DNA of 64,000 nt from Cristatella mucedo (lineage: Eukaryota; Bryozoa; Phylactolaemata; Cristatellidae), in NCBI GenBank assembly GCA_009760855.2, contig WPIO01000002.1:7275001-7339000 (forward strand), given 5' to 3'. Position 1 is the first letter of the stretch, and each line of letters begins with the position of its first letter. The position numbers were made by a program, and so were the translations under genes. This document shows, in pieces, positions 43,720 to 54,582 of this stretch. The notes beneath the pieces were generated by a model. The model had not been told where the DNA came from. It ran no database searches and was given only the letters and a program-made list of their open reading frames with translations.

Positions 43720-44130
43720 ACAGAAATTGAAATTTACTGCTTACAATGTAAGTGTCCTACTGATAATAGTATTCACGAAGAATATTTAGAAACAGATAAT
43801 AAACAAGGACCTTCAGAAATTCTAAAAGCAATTTATCAAGTTTGCGAACATAAGAAATCATAGTTTGTCAAGGTTAGAGGCGAACCAACGAGTGTAGGTA
43901 TGGGTGTATTATCTCATGGCAAAAAGTTAGAAAACGGTGTATTATCTCATGGTAAAAAATTAGGAAGTTGTGTAAAGAGTGTAGCGAGTAGTAGAGAACA
44001 AATACTTTCTGAGCTAAGAAAGACTATAAGCAGTTTAAAAAAGATAAAAAGTTATCCATTGACAGACCTAGAGATATCAGATTATGTAAAAGAACTAAAT
44101 ATAAAACTTTCGTGTAGTATTTGCAAGTGA
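43720..44130 (+). pseudogene. Polinton part: small Cys-rich gene
   Basis: The plus strand reads EIYCLQCKCPTDN and later VCEHKKS, resembling the small zinc-ribbon proteins (DUF5679-like, CL.CK...C..CG.KK) that sit near the protease gene in many Polintons. The next frame (43,900-44,130) holds a duplicated GVLSHGKKL unit. Assignment to that family is tentative. Confidence 0.35.
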
Positions 44131-44440
44131 TAAACTAAAAGATAAACTAGTAAAACCAAAAGAAAACGAATCTCTTATTTGTAATACAGGTAAGTCAGAT
44201 TTAGCAATATATCACTCGATAGCACTTAAAAAGTAGGAGATTCTTGTTTTACTTTGATTCGTTTAGTGCTCCACCAATGCCAGAAGTAATTGACAACTTT
44301 GTTCGTTTTCCAAGTTTTCAAACTTTCCAACTACAAGAATACAAACAGACAGATTGTAGAATTGGATGTCTAATTTTCTTAAAGCTATTGGATTTCACTG
44401 ATTCTGGTACAGTAATTAGATTATTATTTTTAAATTAAAC
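44131..44440 (+). pseudogene. Polinton part: adenain-type cysteine protease relic
   Basis: The frame at 44,244-44,438 contains MFYFDSFSAPPMPEVIDNFV, then FQLQEYKQTDC and CLIFLKLLDF. The YFDSFG.PPP.EV, IQ and DCG..CL.FL blocks are the hallmark of the adenovirus/Polinton maturation protease. The part with the catalytic His lies upstream and is poorly preserved. It is broken. Confidence 0.65.
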
Positions 44441-44449
44441 AAAAATTTT

Positions 44450-44935
44450 CCTTTGTATAGAAATAAAAAATCAAGAAAGAAAATTTGTTGTACTTGATAA
44501 TTCTGCTGTTTTTATCCCAAAAGAAAAGCCAGCATGCGTGCATGTAGAAGAAAAGATGACAAACGATTCAAAACCTTATCTTAATGCATGGTTTTATATT
44601 ACACAAGATATGCTACATTTTCTTCAAAATGTAGTTACTCGTGCTGGTGAAAAACTTGAATTTCACGGATATAATTTATCACAAAGGTCTACTATTGGAG
44701 TGAAATTTGATTTTGGAAATTAACCAAGCTTATTCTTTGATCAGAAAAATAAACAAATCAAATTTAATACTCCAGGCAAGATTTTACAAAAACTGGGAAA
44801 TGATTTTGGTATTACAGGGGTTCTTGATGGTAGCTACATTAGTACAGAACATTAAAACTCTGAGCCAAGACTTAATTTAAGATTAAAGATTGATCAAGCA
44901 AAAGTTTATAATGTTAGCAAAAGATTAGATTATTA
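44450..44935 (+). pseudogene. Polinton part: unidentified gene region
   Basis: The plus strand has RKFVVLDNSAVFIPKEKPAC, then YLNAWFYITQDMLHFLQNVV and GEKLEFHGYNLSQRSTIGVK. Good protein-like composition and strand continuity with the protease suggest a structural gene. The family is not recognised. It is broken. Confidence 0.35.
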
Positions 44936-45014
44936 ATCCAGCAGACTTTTAGATAGTAGAAAAGTATTATTAAAAAAAATAAAATAAAAATATTAGTGCA
45001 GTACGCATTTTTTT

Positions 45015-45780
45015 TTATCTTTTTTGAGTAATATCTAAAATTCTATCAACTATTCCTCTTTCACAATTTTTCATCTTATATAAGCTTGCAGGATTACTTA
45101 CCTGATCTTTTAGGAAATCTGTCGCAAAAGAATCATTTAGTGCTCCACCAATCCTTAATCCTAGTTTCGCTTTAGCTGCCATCATGGCTGCAACAGTTTT
45201 TGCATCTTCTTTATCATACATAGATTTCTTTGATCTGGTGCTAGACGAGCTGCAGATTCTGCTAAGACAAAGTCAGACAAGTTTCTTATTTCTGTTCGTT
45301 GCGGTTCTGGGATACTTCCTGTTTCTGTATAATCAAGATCATAAATTAAAGCTTTTCTTTCTAAATCAATTACTCCCTCATAGTTCTGTTCCATCCGTTC
45401 TTTAAATCTCGTTCCTGGACCGGCATCAAAGTATCTATCAGTATTATTAAATTTGTCTCCAGGCACTTCTTCTGATTTTACCCCATGTGGTAGTTTCATA
45501 TGGAACTCTCTTCACCAGATAGTTTATTAATAAAATCAACAATACCAGCACCGTGTTTTCTATTCGTCCTCAATATTTTCAAACCAAGATTTAGTTGTAT
45601 TCCAACTCCTTTAGATTTACATTTTTCTATACTTGCTATTTTTGTTTTTGTTACAAAAATACTAGTAATTCAGATAAGTCTTCCTTTTTGAATCTGATTG
45701 AGACAGGTTCTTTCGATTTAGCAATAATATTTCTTTGGTGATCAGAAAGAGTTACTTTTATCTCGTGATATTCCATTCTA
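45015..45780 (-). pseudogene. Polinton part: PLA2-domain capsid-associated protein relic
   Basis: The minus-strand N-terminal part reads EYHEIKVTLSDHQRNIIAKS, then VSIRFKKEDL, as in the leader of Polinton proteins that carry phospholipase. The C-terminal part has DAGPGTRFKERMEQNYEGVI, then IYDLDYTE, LSDFVLAESAARLAPDQRN and AAKAKLGLRIGGALNDSF. This follows the parvovirus-type PLA2 pattern (GPGT...R....Y.GV..LD, then HD..Y, then AD..L). Such domains help virions breach membranes. It is broken. Confidence 0.6.
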
Positions 45781-45830
45781 CAGTTAAATGAATTTTTATT
45801 TAAAGATTAGCAAAAGTATTATTTACTAAA

Positions 45831-46392
45831 AATGTCACAAAATGAAGTTTCTTGATTCAGAGATAGAGTTATTGAGTTACTTGAGCATAATCCTGAAACG
45901 GGGAAGTTTGTCTTGAAAGTCAGAAGAGGTGGAAAAGCAACAGCTGGAACTAAGGCTGGTTTATTTGATAAAGATTGATATCGAATAATAGAAATTGAAG
46001 GAAAGAAATATAAATCACGCAGACTTGCTTGGTTAATTATGACTGAAGACATGCCTATTTTTCAAATTGATCACAATAATGGAAATAAATCTGATTATCG
46101 TATTATTAACCTAAGAATTGCAATTAGTTCAGAAAATATGAGAAACGCAGGAAGAAGAAGTGATACAAATTCGCAATTTATAGGAGTAAACTGGCATTCG
46201 TCTGCTAATAAGTGAAATGCTCGTATTTCCATAGACAAAGTTAGATATAACCTAGGGTACTTTGACAATCTAGAAGATGCTGCTGTAGTAGGAGACTTTG
46301 CAGCTATCCGTTTGTATCTTGAATTCGCAAGACTGAATTTAACTGATTGCTTGACAGAAGATAACAAATTAGGTAGATATTCAGACTTTTAA
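45831..46392 (+). pseudogene. Polinton part: AP2/HNH endonuclease relic
   Basis: The plus strand encodes ELLEHNPETGKFVLKVRRGG, then SRRLAWLIM, FQIDHNNGNKSDYRIINLRI (the HNH core) and FIGVNWHSSANK, then ISIDKVRYNLGYFDNLEDAA (the AP2 DNA-binding half). Free-standing homing-type nucleases of this kind are common in phages and large DNA viruses. It is broken. Confidence 0.72.
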
Positions 46393-46433
46393 TTTTTACA
46401 TCTTTATTTTAGTTCATCCCTTAGTTTTAGCAT

Positions 46434-47120
46434 TTAATTATATATTTCCTCTTGGCTTTTTCCTTGTACAAAAGGATTCGCAAGCAATGTCACCGATTCC
46501 GTTTTATAGTCACATATTTCTTGCCCCCAATAGTAGAAGCTTCTACTGTTTTTAATGTCTCTCTTTAACTCATCAGAATAGGATACTCCAGATTCTTCAA
46601 CTAGTTTCCTTCCGATCTTCAAATATTCTAATCGCTTATTCACTTTTGAGTTTTGTACTTTGTCTGACAGATCAATATCAATATTACGATCAAGTAATTC
46701 CATCATGTTTCTTATGTCAACAATTGCGTTTCTTAGTCTAGAACTTTTTAGGCTTAGAGCACTAAGTATTTCCTCGTGAGTGTTCATCGGTGGTGCTTTT
46801 GCAATAAACATTGTCGTATAAACTATTTTCTTAATACAACTAGCAACAGTTACAGTAATAGTTACAGCAAGCCCATCTGTACCAATTAAAAATGCTATGC
46901 TTGCAATTAATGCTGGAATCGCTGGTAATAATCCACCCGATCTAACTTCAAGAAAATTATTTTTCCAAGCAACTGGGTCTAATTGTGAAGCATCCCAAGA
47001 TACTTCTCCAAATGTCTCTCTTAGAAACTTGGTTGGATTTAGATACCAACCTGAATTAGATTTTTCTGCTTCAAGTAATATCTCGTTTATATAATATCCT
47101 ATCTCTAAAGAAGCAACCAT
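46434..47120 (-). CDS. Polinton part: membrane-associated protein, 228 codons, frame looks whole
   Basis: The minus-strand frame runs from MVASLEIGYYINEILLEAEK to GKSQEEIYN. It has an amphipathic N-terminus, a hydrophobic centre (LLPAIPALIASIAFLIGTDG and AVTITVTVASCIKKIVYTT) and a helical, charged C-terminal half. The plan suits a membrane-active virion protein. The family is not recognised. It is one of the few frames in the element that looks whole. Confidence 0.45.
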   Translation of the reverse strand: MVASLEIGYYINEILLEAEKSNSGWYLNPTKFLRETFGEVSWDASQLDPVAWKNNFLEVRSGGLLPAIPALIASIAFLIGTDGLAVTITVTVASCIKKIVYTTMFIAKAPPMNTHEEILSALSLKSSRLRNAIVDIRNMMELLDRNIDIDLSDKVQNSKVNKRLEYLKIGRKLVEESGVSYSDELKRDIKNSRSFYYWGQEICDYKTESVTLLANPFVQGKSQEEIYN

Positions 47121-47144
47121 TTTTAAAGACCTTTTTTAATTTGC

Positions 47145-47522
47145 AATGGTTTTCCATGAAATATTTCCGTATTTGCCAGAAGAAATATCATCAATTATTT
47201 CTTTTATAAGCAATCCAAGGTTTACAACTCCTGTTATTCCTGAAAGAAATCCACCAAGCGCTTATACAGTTCCAATTACTTTAAATGATTGTAAGACTTT
47301 TGAAGCAATTGTTGCTATCTTGTTTAATGCATGCAAGCTTAGTTTCATTGCAATCTTTGGAGCAATTTTTACAACTGCTTTTGATCCCAATTCTACTGCT
47401 GTTGTTGTAACTGATGTTAATTCTTTAGTTGTGTCTAGTCCATATTTTTGTAAATCGTCCTCAATATAACCACCTTTTTTATAAAATGTGATCTTGAACT
47501 TTTCTTCATATAGATTGTACAA
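47145..47522 (-). pseudogene. Polinton part: small hydrophobic virion-like protein region
   Basis: The minus strand has MYNLYEEKFKITFYKKGGYI, then ELGSKAVVKIAPKIAMKLSL and later LGGFLSGITGVVNLGLLIKE. Amphipathic and Gly-rich hydrophobic segments suggest a membrane-interacting minor virion protein. It may be transcribed together with the gene at 46,434-47,120. The family is not recognised. Confidence 0.35.
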
Positions 47523-49760
47523 TGGAAAGTATGTCTAAGATTAATGGTGAACTATTTACAGATTTGGACTCTAATGGAAATACAGTAACTAATTTGGCTT
47601 ATCCAGAAAAAGATTCTGACGAAAAGGGATTAGATTATGCACTTGGTTCAGATTTTGGTGGAAGTGTTGCTAATAATGTCTCAGGAGAAATGGCATCAAT
47701 TGGTAATTGTTCAAACTTACTTTAGAATAATGGAATGCTTTCTTCTCAACTGAATTTTGCAAATCAAATTTTGATGATATATCAGGAAATTCTGCAGATG
47801 GAACTAGTTATCAAGATTCTAGGCCTTATAAAGTAACAAGCTATGGTTTGCTAAAAAGTATTACTCAAGTTTTCAATTAAAATTCAAGTACTAATCTAGA
47901 CTTAGAACTAAACAGAATTACTTCATTAAAAGACTCAGGATTAGCAAGTAAGCAAAGAGTTGATAATTGTAAACAGCAATGTTACTTAAGGTATCTAAGA
48001 TTTACTAGTTTTCCAAATATTCTACCACTAAACAGTTTAGGATTAAATTTTAATGTAAATGGTACAGGAACAGAAATTTCTACATTGCAAGTTACACCTA
48101 GTGATTTACCAATAATAGATCAGACTGTAAATAAGATAGGTTACTGAACTCCATTAAAAACTTGTGTTCCTGGTTTAGTAAACAATTTTGGATGATATCT
48201 AGTGTTTTATGGGCAACTGATAAGACAGGTGCATTCTTAGATTTAACAAGTGATAATACTTATGGTGTATCTGGAACATTAGTTTTAGTAATAAATATTG
48301 ATGGATCACGCAGTTGAGTTATTAATAATTTCTCAGTAGATAGTTTTGTTTCTTATGTAGATTTTCTTGTTAGTATAGTATAGAAAATGTCATTGGGTTA
48401 TCGTAGGAAAGGTAGTCAAGCAAAAATTACATTCGTAGAAGTGGTGATATACTTTCTGGCTCACTGAATATGAACCAAATTTATCAAAAAAATCTTGGAA
48501 ATCCTGTTGATTCTGGCGATACAGAAAATATACATAAAATAAAATTTACAGAAAGTATATAGACTCAAACTTTGTTACAAAAGTTTCTAGAGGAACTGCT
48601 GCAGATGGTGACACTGAAATGAATAACTTTCGCTTGGTAGATCTTGCAAATCCTGTCAGTTCTAGTGATGCTGCTACGAAAGATTATGCAGACACTAAAT
48701 TAACAATTACTGGTGGGACTATTAATGGAACATTAACTGTATGTAGATTGGTTCATATTACTAATCCACCTTACTCTGACAAAGATGCTCCAAATAAAGC
48801 TTACATAGATAATAATTTTGTAAAACTAACTGGAGGAACTATAGTTCTCAAGATATGAATGGTAATCCTATTATTATAAGAAATTATCCTATTAATCCTT
48901 ATGATGGAGCAAATTTTGATTATCTAATTAAGGTATCTGATGGAAATATATTTACTTTTTCAAGGAATAATGGATGGATCGCTAACTACACAGTTATATG
49001 GAAAAACGATTGATGGAAAATTAACTAATAGCTTAGGAGATGTGTTCATTCCCAGATGAATTTTTGTAGTTGCAACAAAATTTGACATTTCAAATACTTT
49101 TTCAAAAGTACTTATGCTTTTACCATCTACATTAATACCATTGCAAGGTCAGTTATCTGGAGAGTATATGTTAGGTAGTAATAAAAAACTAATACCAAGC
49201 TCAGTTTTCATATCAGAAACAGATTTATTTGACCAGCAAATAATTGCAACTGTTAATACAGCAACAAGTTAAAATTCTTACTAGAAAGTTATTAGAAATG
49301 GAAGGAACTTTGGATCTTGGTTCAAACAGAATAATAAACCTTTGAAGTACTGTATATTCATTAGAAACTGTTAGTAAATTATTTGCTGATAACGACTATC
49401 TAAGAAGTGATTTTGACCAAATTATCAGAGGAGATTTATCTGCTAACTCAAAAAATATGTTGGTGTATCAAATCCAATTACTGGAAGTGATTTAACAACA
49501 AAACAATATCTTGACAGTGAAGTTGGAACATTAAACGAAGTAGCTATAAATGGAAAGTTAAATGTAGATCAACTGATTGTTAATTATTTTTATGATAGTT
49601 TTTGCTCTAATATGTTAGCTTCTTCTTTATTTTTAAGAAGTATACCCATATATAATTCTAAAATAAATGGAAGTTTAACTATTGATAGTATAAATAATCT
49701 TCCAAATTCTACAAATGATTATGGCTTAGCTAGGATGACGGATATCAATATAAAAACCTA
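47522..49760 (+). pseudogene. Polinton part: phage-like fibre gene B relic
   Basis: The plus strand starts MSKINGELFTDLDSNGNTVT, closely paralleling the start of fibre gene A. It then has many repeats of the form DTEMNNFRLVDLANPVSSSD followed by AATKDYADTK, LVHITNPPYSDKDAPNKAYI, FVKLTGG, and LDLGSNRIINL. This is about 2.2 kb of trimeric-fibre repeat, longer than gene A and on the opposite strand. It is broken. Confidence 0.65.
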
Positions 49761-49799
49761 ACCTATTCGAAGATAACAATAAAAATAAAAGATATAGAT

Positions 49800-50257
49800 T
49801 AAGAAAGTATTGATAGTAAAAATGAAGTTATTAGTTGGACTGCTTATTTTATTTCTAACAAAACAACTAGTGAAAGATCATTTTTATTAAAAGATGATAA
49901 TAGAACTAGAGTAAATTACAAAATTGTAACAGCAAACATTGCCATAATTATACATAATATTTCAGAAAACGATTATACTATAATTAGAAACTACTATTAC
50001 AAGTTTTATTCTTCAAATTTTTGCCTTCTAATTCACTTCTTATTAGTTATTATAGCATTGCAGATAATTATATGTTATTAACTAATTCTATATCAGACTT
50101 TGTTATATTTACTTCTCTGTCTCTAAGAAAAGTGATTACATTTAATGTCAGTTATCCTATATCAAATTGTCATGGTTTCACAACTCCAAATGATTTAGAC
50201 ATGATTGAGATTAATTTAGTGAGAGGAATACAATTCTCAACTCTAAACTCAATTTAA
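49800..50257 (+). pseudogene. Polinton part: unidentified gene region
   Basis: A 78-codon frame at 50,021-50,257 (LRKVITFNVSYPISNCHGFT and DLDMIEINLVRGIQFSTLNS) and stretches before it look protein-like and follow fibre gene B on the same strand. They may be its C-terminal head. No family is recognised. Confidence 0.3.
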
Positions 50258-50682
50258 TTTACTTCAGCAAGCATTAGAATTTCAGATATTTAAATTCTCA
50301 ATACAAACTTACTTGGATATATTCTGCTGGTAAACTAAAAGTCTGTCCTGAATCTAATGCTTTTGTAATTTGTTTAGTTGTTTCTTTTTTTAGAGTATGG
50401 TTCTGACTATAAACTATTTTTTTAATTTTTTACTTAAATCTTCTAACAATGAGCATCTAATATCTTCTTAGCGCCCTATTTGAAACGAAACAATCTTAAA
50501 ATTAAAATATTGTTGATATTAGACTTCATTTAGGCAATCAGTGCATCTTGTTGCTATTGTCTCTATTATATCTAAACCATTTCTATTTTATTGATTTATT
50601 TTACTGACCAGAAGTAGAAGCAATAGTAGTTTGATCGAAATTAGAAGCAGTAGCAGATGATCGGAAGTAGAAGCAGATGAAG
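50258..50682. other. AT-rich spacer between convergent genes
   Basis: No frame of note. It lies between the plus-strand fibre group and the minus-strand group and probably held the 3' ends of both. Short near-repeats of AGAAGTAGAAGCA occur at 50,605-50,690. Confidence 0.35.
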
Positions 50683-51170
50683 TTACAGCAAGAGAAGCAA
50701 CTGTTGCTTTTGTCTAGCACTTGTTCCATCAGATACGTCAGGTAGGATAGCATAGCATTCATCTTTAACAATACCTGAGATGTCTGGCTTAACTCCTGAT
50801 ACGCCTGATATTACAGTTGATAATGTTGGTAGTTGACTAGCAATCCTTGTAGTATAACCAGAGATTTCTTCAGGAGTATCTAGAAGCGTATCAACTTTTG
50901 TTCTAATTGTAGAATCATGATTTGATGTTACACTTGCTAGGCCAGAACTAATTACTTTTTGAGCTTCAATATCACACTCATCAAGGTAGAAATTTTTAAC
51001 TGATGTATCAGTCATTACTAAGATATCTTAGTCAAGTGTTTGTTCATCGTATGTTGTCATTCTAGACTAAACAAGATAGTCTACATAGGATTTTAGTCGA
51101 GTAGCAGATGTAGCTAGATTGGGGTCAGTAACGTCAGTAGTTGTTGCCATTTGCTATAACTTAAAATTGT
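50683..51170 (-). pseudogene. Polinton part: unidentified gene with a 110-codon frame
   Basis: The minus strand has MTDTSVKNFYLDECDIEAQK, then LDTPEEISGYTTRIASQLPT and STVISGVSGVKPDISGIVKD. Upstream in the same direction is MATTTDVTDPNLATSATRLK. The Ser/Thr-rich, repetitive composition resembles stalk or fibre-linked proteins. The family is not recognised. Confidence 0.35.
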
Positions 51171-51259
51171 TTAGCAACATTACAGTGAAGTAACAATCTG
51201 AACTCCCTGTTTAGTTTTGAGGGACTTTTTATTTTCTGCTTCTGATAACATTGTATTTA

Positions 51260-51695
51260 TTTTACTACGACATTCCATTAGTTTATCACATGTCACAAAT
51301 TTCTATAAGAATGCTAATCAACTAACTCTCTAGATTTGAAACAAGTTTATCTAGTGAATGCTTAACAATTCTTCGATTAACTCCTATGAGTTTTTGTAGA
51401 CACGTTTTATGAGCCATGTCTCTTGACTGCTCACAACTAAGAATTCTAGAAACATTTATTCTATATAAGTAATGATTTTTTATTATTCATCTTCTGCGTT
51501 TACATAATTGTCTTCCCACTTCTTCTTTAAAGCAAAATGCTTGTTCATATTCTTCATCTGGATTATAATCTGGATCACCTGAGTCATCATCTTCTGTTTA
51601 AGATTCATCAAGCTCAATATAATAACAATCTTAACTTTCGTCTTCTACTTTTTCTTTTTCTTCTACTTTAATTTCGTTTTCAATTTTTTGGCTCA
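51260..51695 (-). pseudogene. Polinton part: small acidic protein region
   Basis: The minus strand starts MSQKIENEIKVEEKEKVEDE and has an acidic run, EDDDSGDPDYNPDEEYEQAF, then AHKTCLQKLIGVNRRIVKHS. It could be a regulatory or histone-like-binding protein. The family is not recognised. It sits downstream of the polymerase gene. Confidence 0.3.
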
Positions 51696-54582
51696 TTCTG
51701 TATTAACACATTTTTTACTTTAAAACAAAATTATTCCAGTCTTTTCAAAATTAACTTCTCTTTAGCTCTCTTATATTCCATCTCTATTTTTAGCTAATGC
51801 ATCTCTTTTGTTATATTTCTTAGATCATGCTCAACTTACTTTTACTTCTGGTTTTGGTAATGAGCACTCTTAATGTTTTCGTTTTGGCATCTATAGAAAT
51901 ATTCTAACAACATTCGATACATTTTCAAGTTGTCTCTTTTATTCTGTAGTGGCCATAAGCTAGCAAATGAATACCTCAGCCAACCAGTATCTTTTTGAGT
52001 CAAAGGCTGACAAAGCTTTCTTAGATTGTGTAATAGTATAAATTTGATGATTTCTTGTTTGCAATATAGATTGAGTGCAATATACATCATAATCAGTTCT
52101 AAGACAACCAAGGTAATCAGAGTGAGACAAACATTTATTCACCACTTCTTTCTTCGTACCTTTTGCTTTCTTAGCTGATGATTTAACTTTTATTCCATCC
52201 TTTGTTAATATTGCTATCTGCACAGTCTAAAGTTTTGGTCTTAAAAAATACCTTCATCAAGTACAACAGATTTTTCCATCAAAAATCCTTTCTCATCTTT
52301 AATAAAAGCATTTATTGGTGAGTCAATTTCAGATTTTTCAGAAACTTCATCTGTAAAATTTCCTAAACTTCCCTTATTCTCTTTCGTCATCTTCTCAAAT
52401 CCTTCTAGTTTCAAACTTTCTTGGTTTCTAGGATAACCAACTAAATCAAGATATTATAAATAATTACCGAAATCTTAATAAACATTATGTGTATTTATCT
52501 TCATAACTAATTAATCGGTATCAGTGTAAGCAATTGTTACTTTATCATCATAATAATATTTCATAGTATTGTAGTAGAAATCTTGCATTATCATCTTTGA
52601 CATTTCTAGAATAGCAAATCCTAGATAAACTGGTTTGTTAAGACAAATCTCTGCCTTTGTTGATTCTACTCTAACTCGATCTTGGTTGAATAATCTACTG
52701 TCCTTAAATTTAGCAATCATAACTGTTTTTTCTGACAAAGTAATATCATCTTCAAATTTTATGTAAACAAACTCTATATTATCTCTTTCCCTAACATTCT
52801 CCATTGAACCAAAGAATGCATCATTTTTTAACTTTTAATATTCCTTTTCAAAATAATCTTTTGCTTCCTTCCTTTTTGCAATATTGTTAAGAATATAACC
52901 ACTTAGCCAATTGCACTGGGGAAAAACTATTACCCTATGTATCTTAGTTAACGCATAACCCCTTTCCAAAGCAATCTGTAAATTTTTATAATGAATAACA
53001 TACTTAACTGATGGTTTTAAATAAGCAATTTGTTTCTCTACCTTACTTTCATAATATATAATATTCTTCTTCCTATCTTTTACTAATGTGCTCTCTTGAT
53101 ATTTTGAATACTCTTCTGTACGAACTTTCCTCTATAGGTAGAAGAGAATAATCTGAATAAGTAACATGAAACTCTTATGGACAATGCATATCAACCTCAA
53201 AAGCATAACCTATATCTGAATTTTTGTTTATTAAGGATATTTCTGTCTTTGTAAAAGAATAAATCTGTTTCTGATCTAAGAATCTAACATTACCTATAGG
53301 TAAGAATTGTGTCTTTGCTATTGCATAAAGAGAATTTGCGTCAACATAAAGTAACCAACTCTTATCTTTTGTCTAATCAAGATTAGAAGCCATCTAATTA
53401 TTGGCTTTAACATGCCTGAAAGATACTTGTGTTATTCCTCCCATAATAACATTCTCAAAGAAATCAAAATGTTCAAAACTTGTTGACAAATCTAATCTAA
53501 CTTTTGAATATCTCAAACCAGCACAGCAAGTTAAACCAGGAGCTGTAAAGAAGTTAGTTGGGTCTAGACTATCAGTTCTCTTTGACAGATGTCAAAAGTG
53601 TTGAAATAAATCAGCTAATAGAAGAACATCCATAGTAAGATAAACATCACTGTACTTTTTTAAGTATTCTCTTTAGTTGGATCTATCTTTCTCATTAAAT
53701 TCCGAACTTTGAGTGCCCTTTCAAATTCTTTTTCTCCAATTCAGTTATCATCTAAAGTACTATACAAACTCTTTCTATCTGGTAGTATTTTTTCTTCTAA
53801 CTTTGAGAATGAACCAACATTCTCATAAGGAAAAATTCATGTTTCTGTTAATAATTCAAATTCTTTTTCATTTAACACAGAAAAGTATTTTCTAGTATGT
53901 TCCAAATTTTTACTAGACTTAACAACGTTCTTAACTAAATCTGCCAAACCCTTATTGAATATTTGAAGTGAATCTCTAAAACTTGATGAACCTATTTCTA
54001 TATTGACATATTTCTCCATATTGTTTGCTGTCACATTCTTTTTTAATCTTTGATCCTGAAGTTCTTGTACTCATAGGTGAGAATCGTATCCTTTCAAATT
54101 ATGAATAAAAACTGAACTGGAATCTTAAATTGGTCAGCATTAATACTAACATTTAGATTGCAACTAGCATGAGCTAATCCACGACATTTAACTGCAAGGT
54201 TACAGTGATCTAAAACTGTATCTTTGTTTAGATCCAAGCTACAGATATAAGATGTAGTAGCAGAACTAAATTCCTTACTGTCTTCACTTGTCACAGTACT
54301 GTAATCAAATTTCTCATATTTAAGAAGGATTTATTTCAACTCTTTCTTAATAGAATCAGCCTCTTCTATAAAACTTTTTAATAGCTCTCTTACGCTCCAT
54401 TAAGCAATTTAAAACTTCTTGTGTTTCCAATTATAATCATTAACAGTATATATACCCGAAAGTCACGTATGTGTCTTTGAAAAGAACCTTGTGGTATGCT
54501 CTCGTGTCTTCTTTGTCAGTCCTTCTCACACTGGTAAGTAGACATTCAAAATGTGTATAAGCAACATAAGGACGCCATAAAG

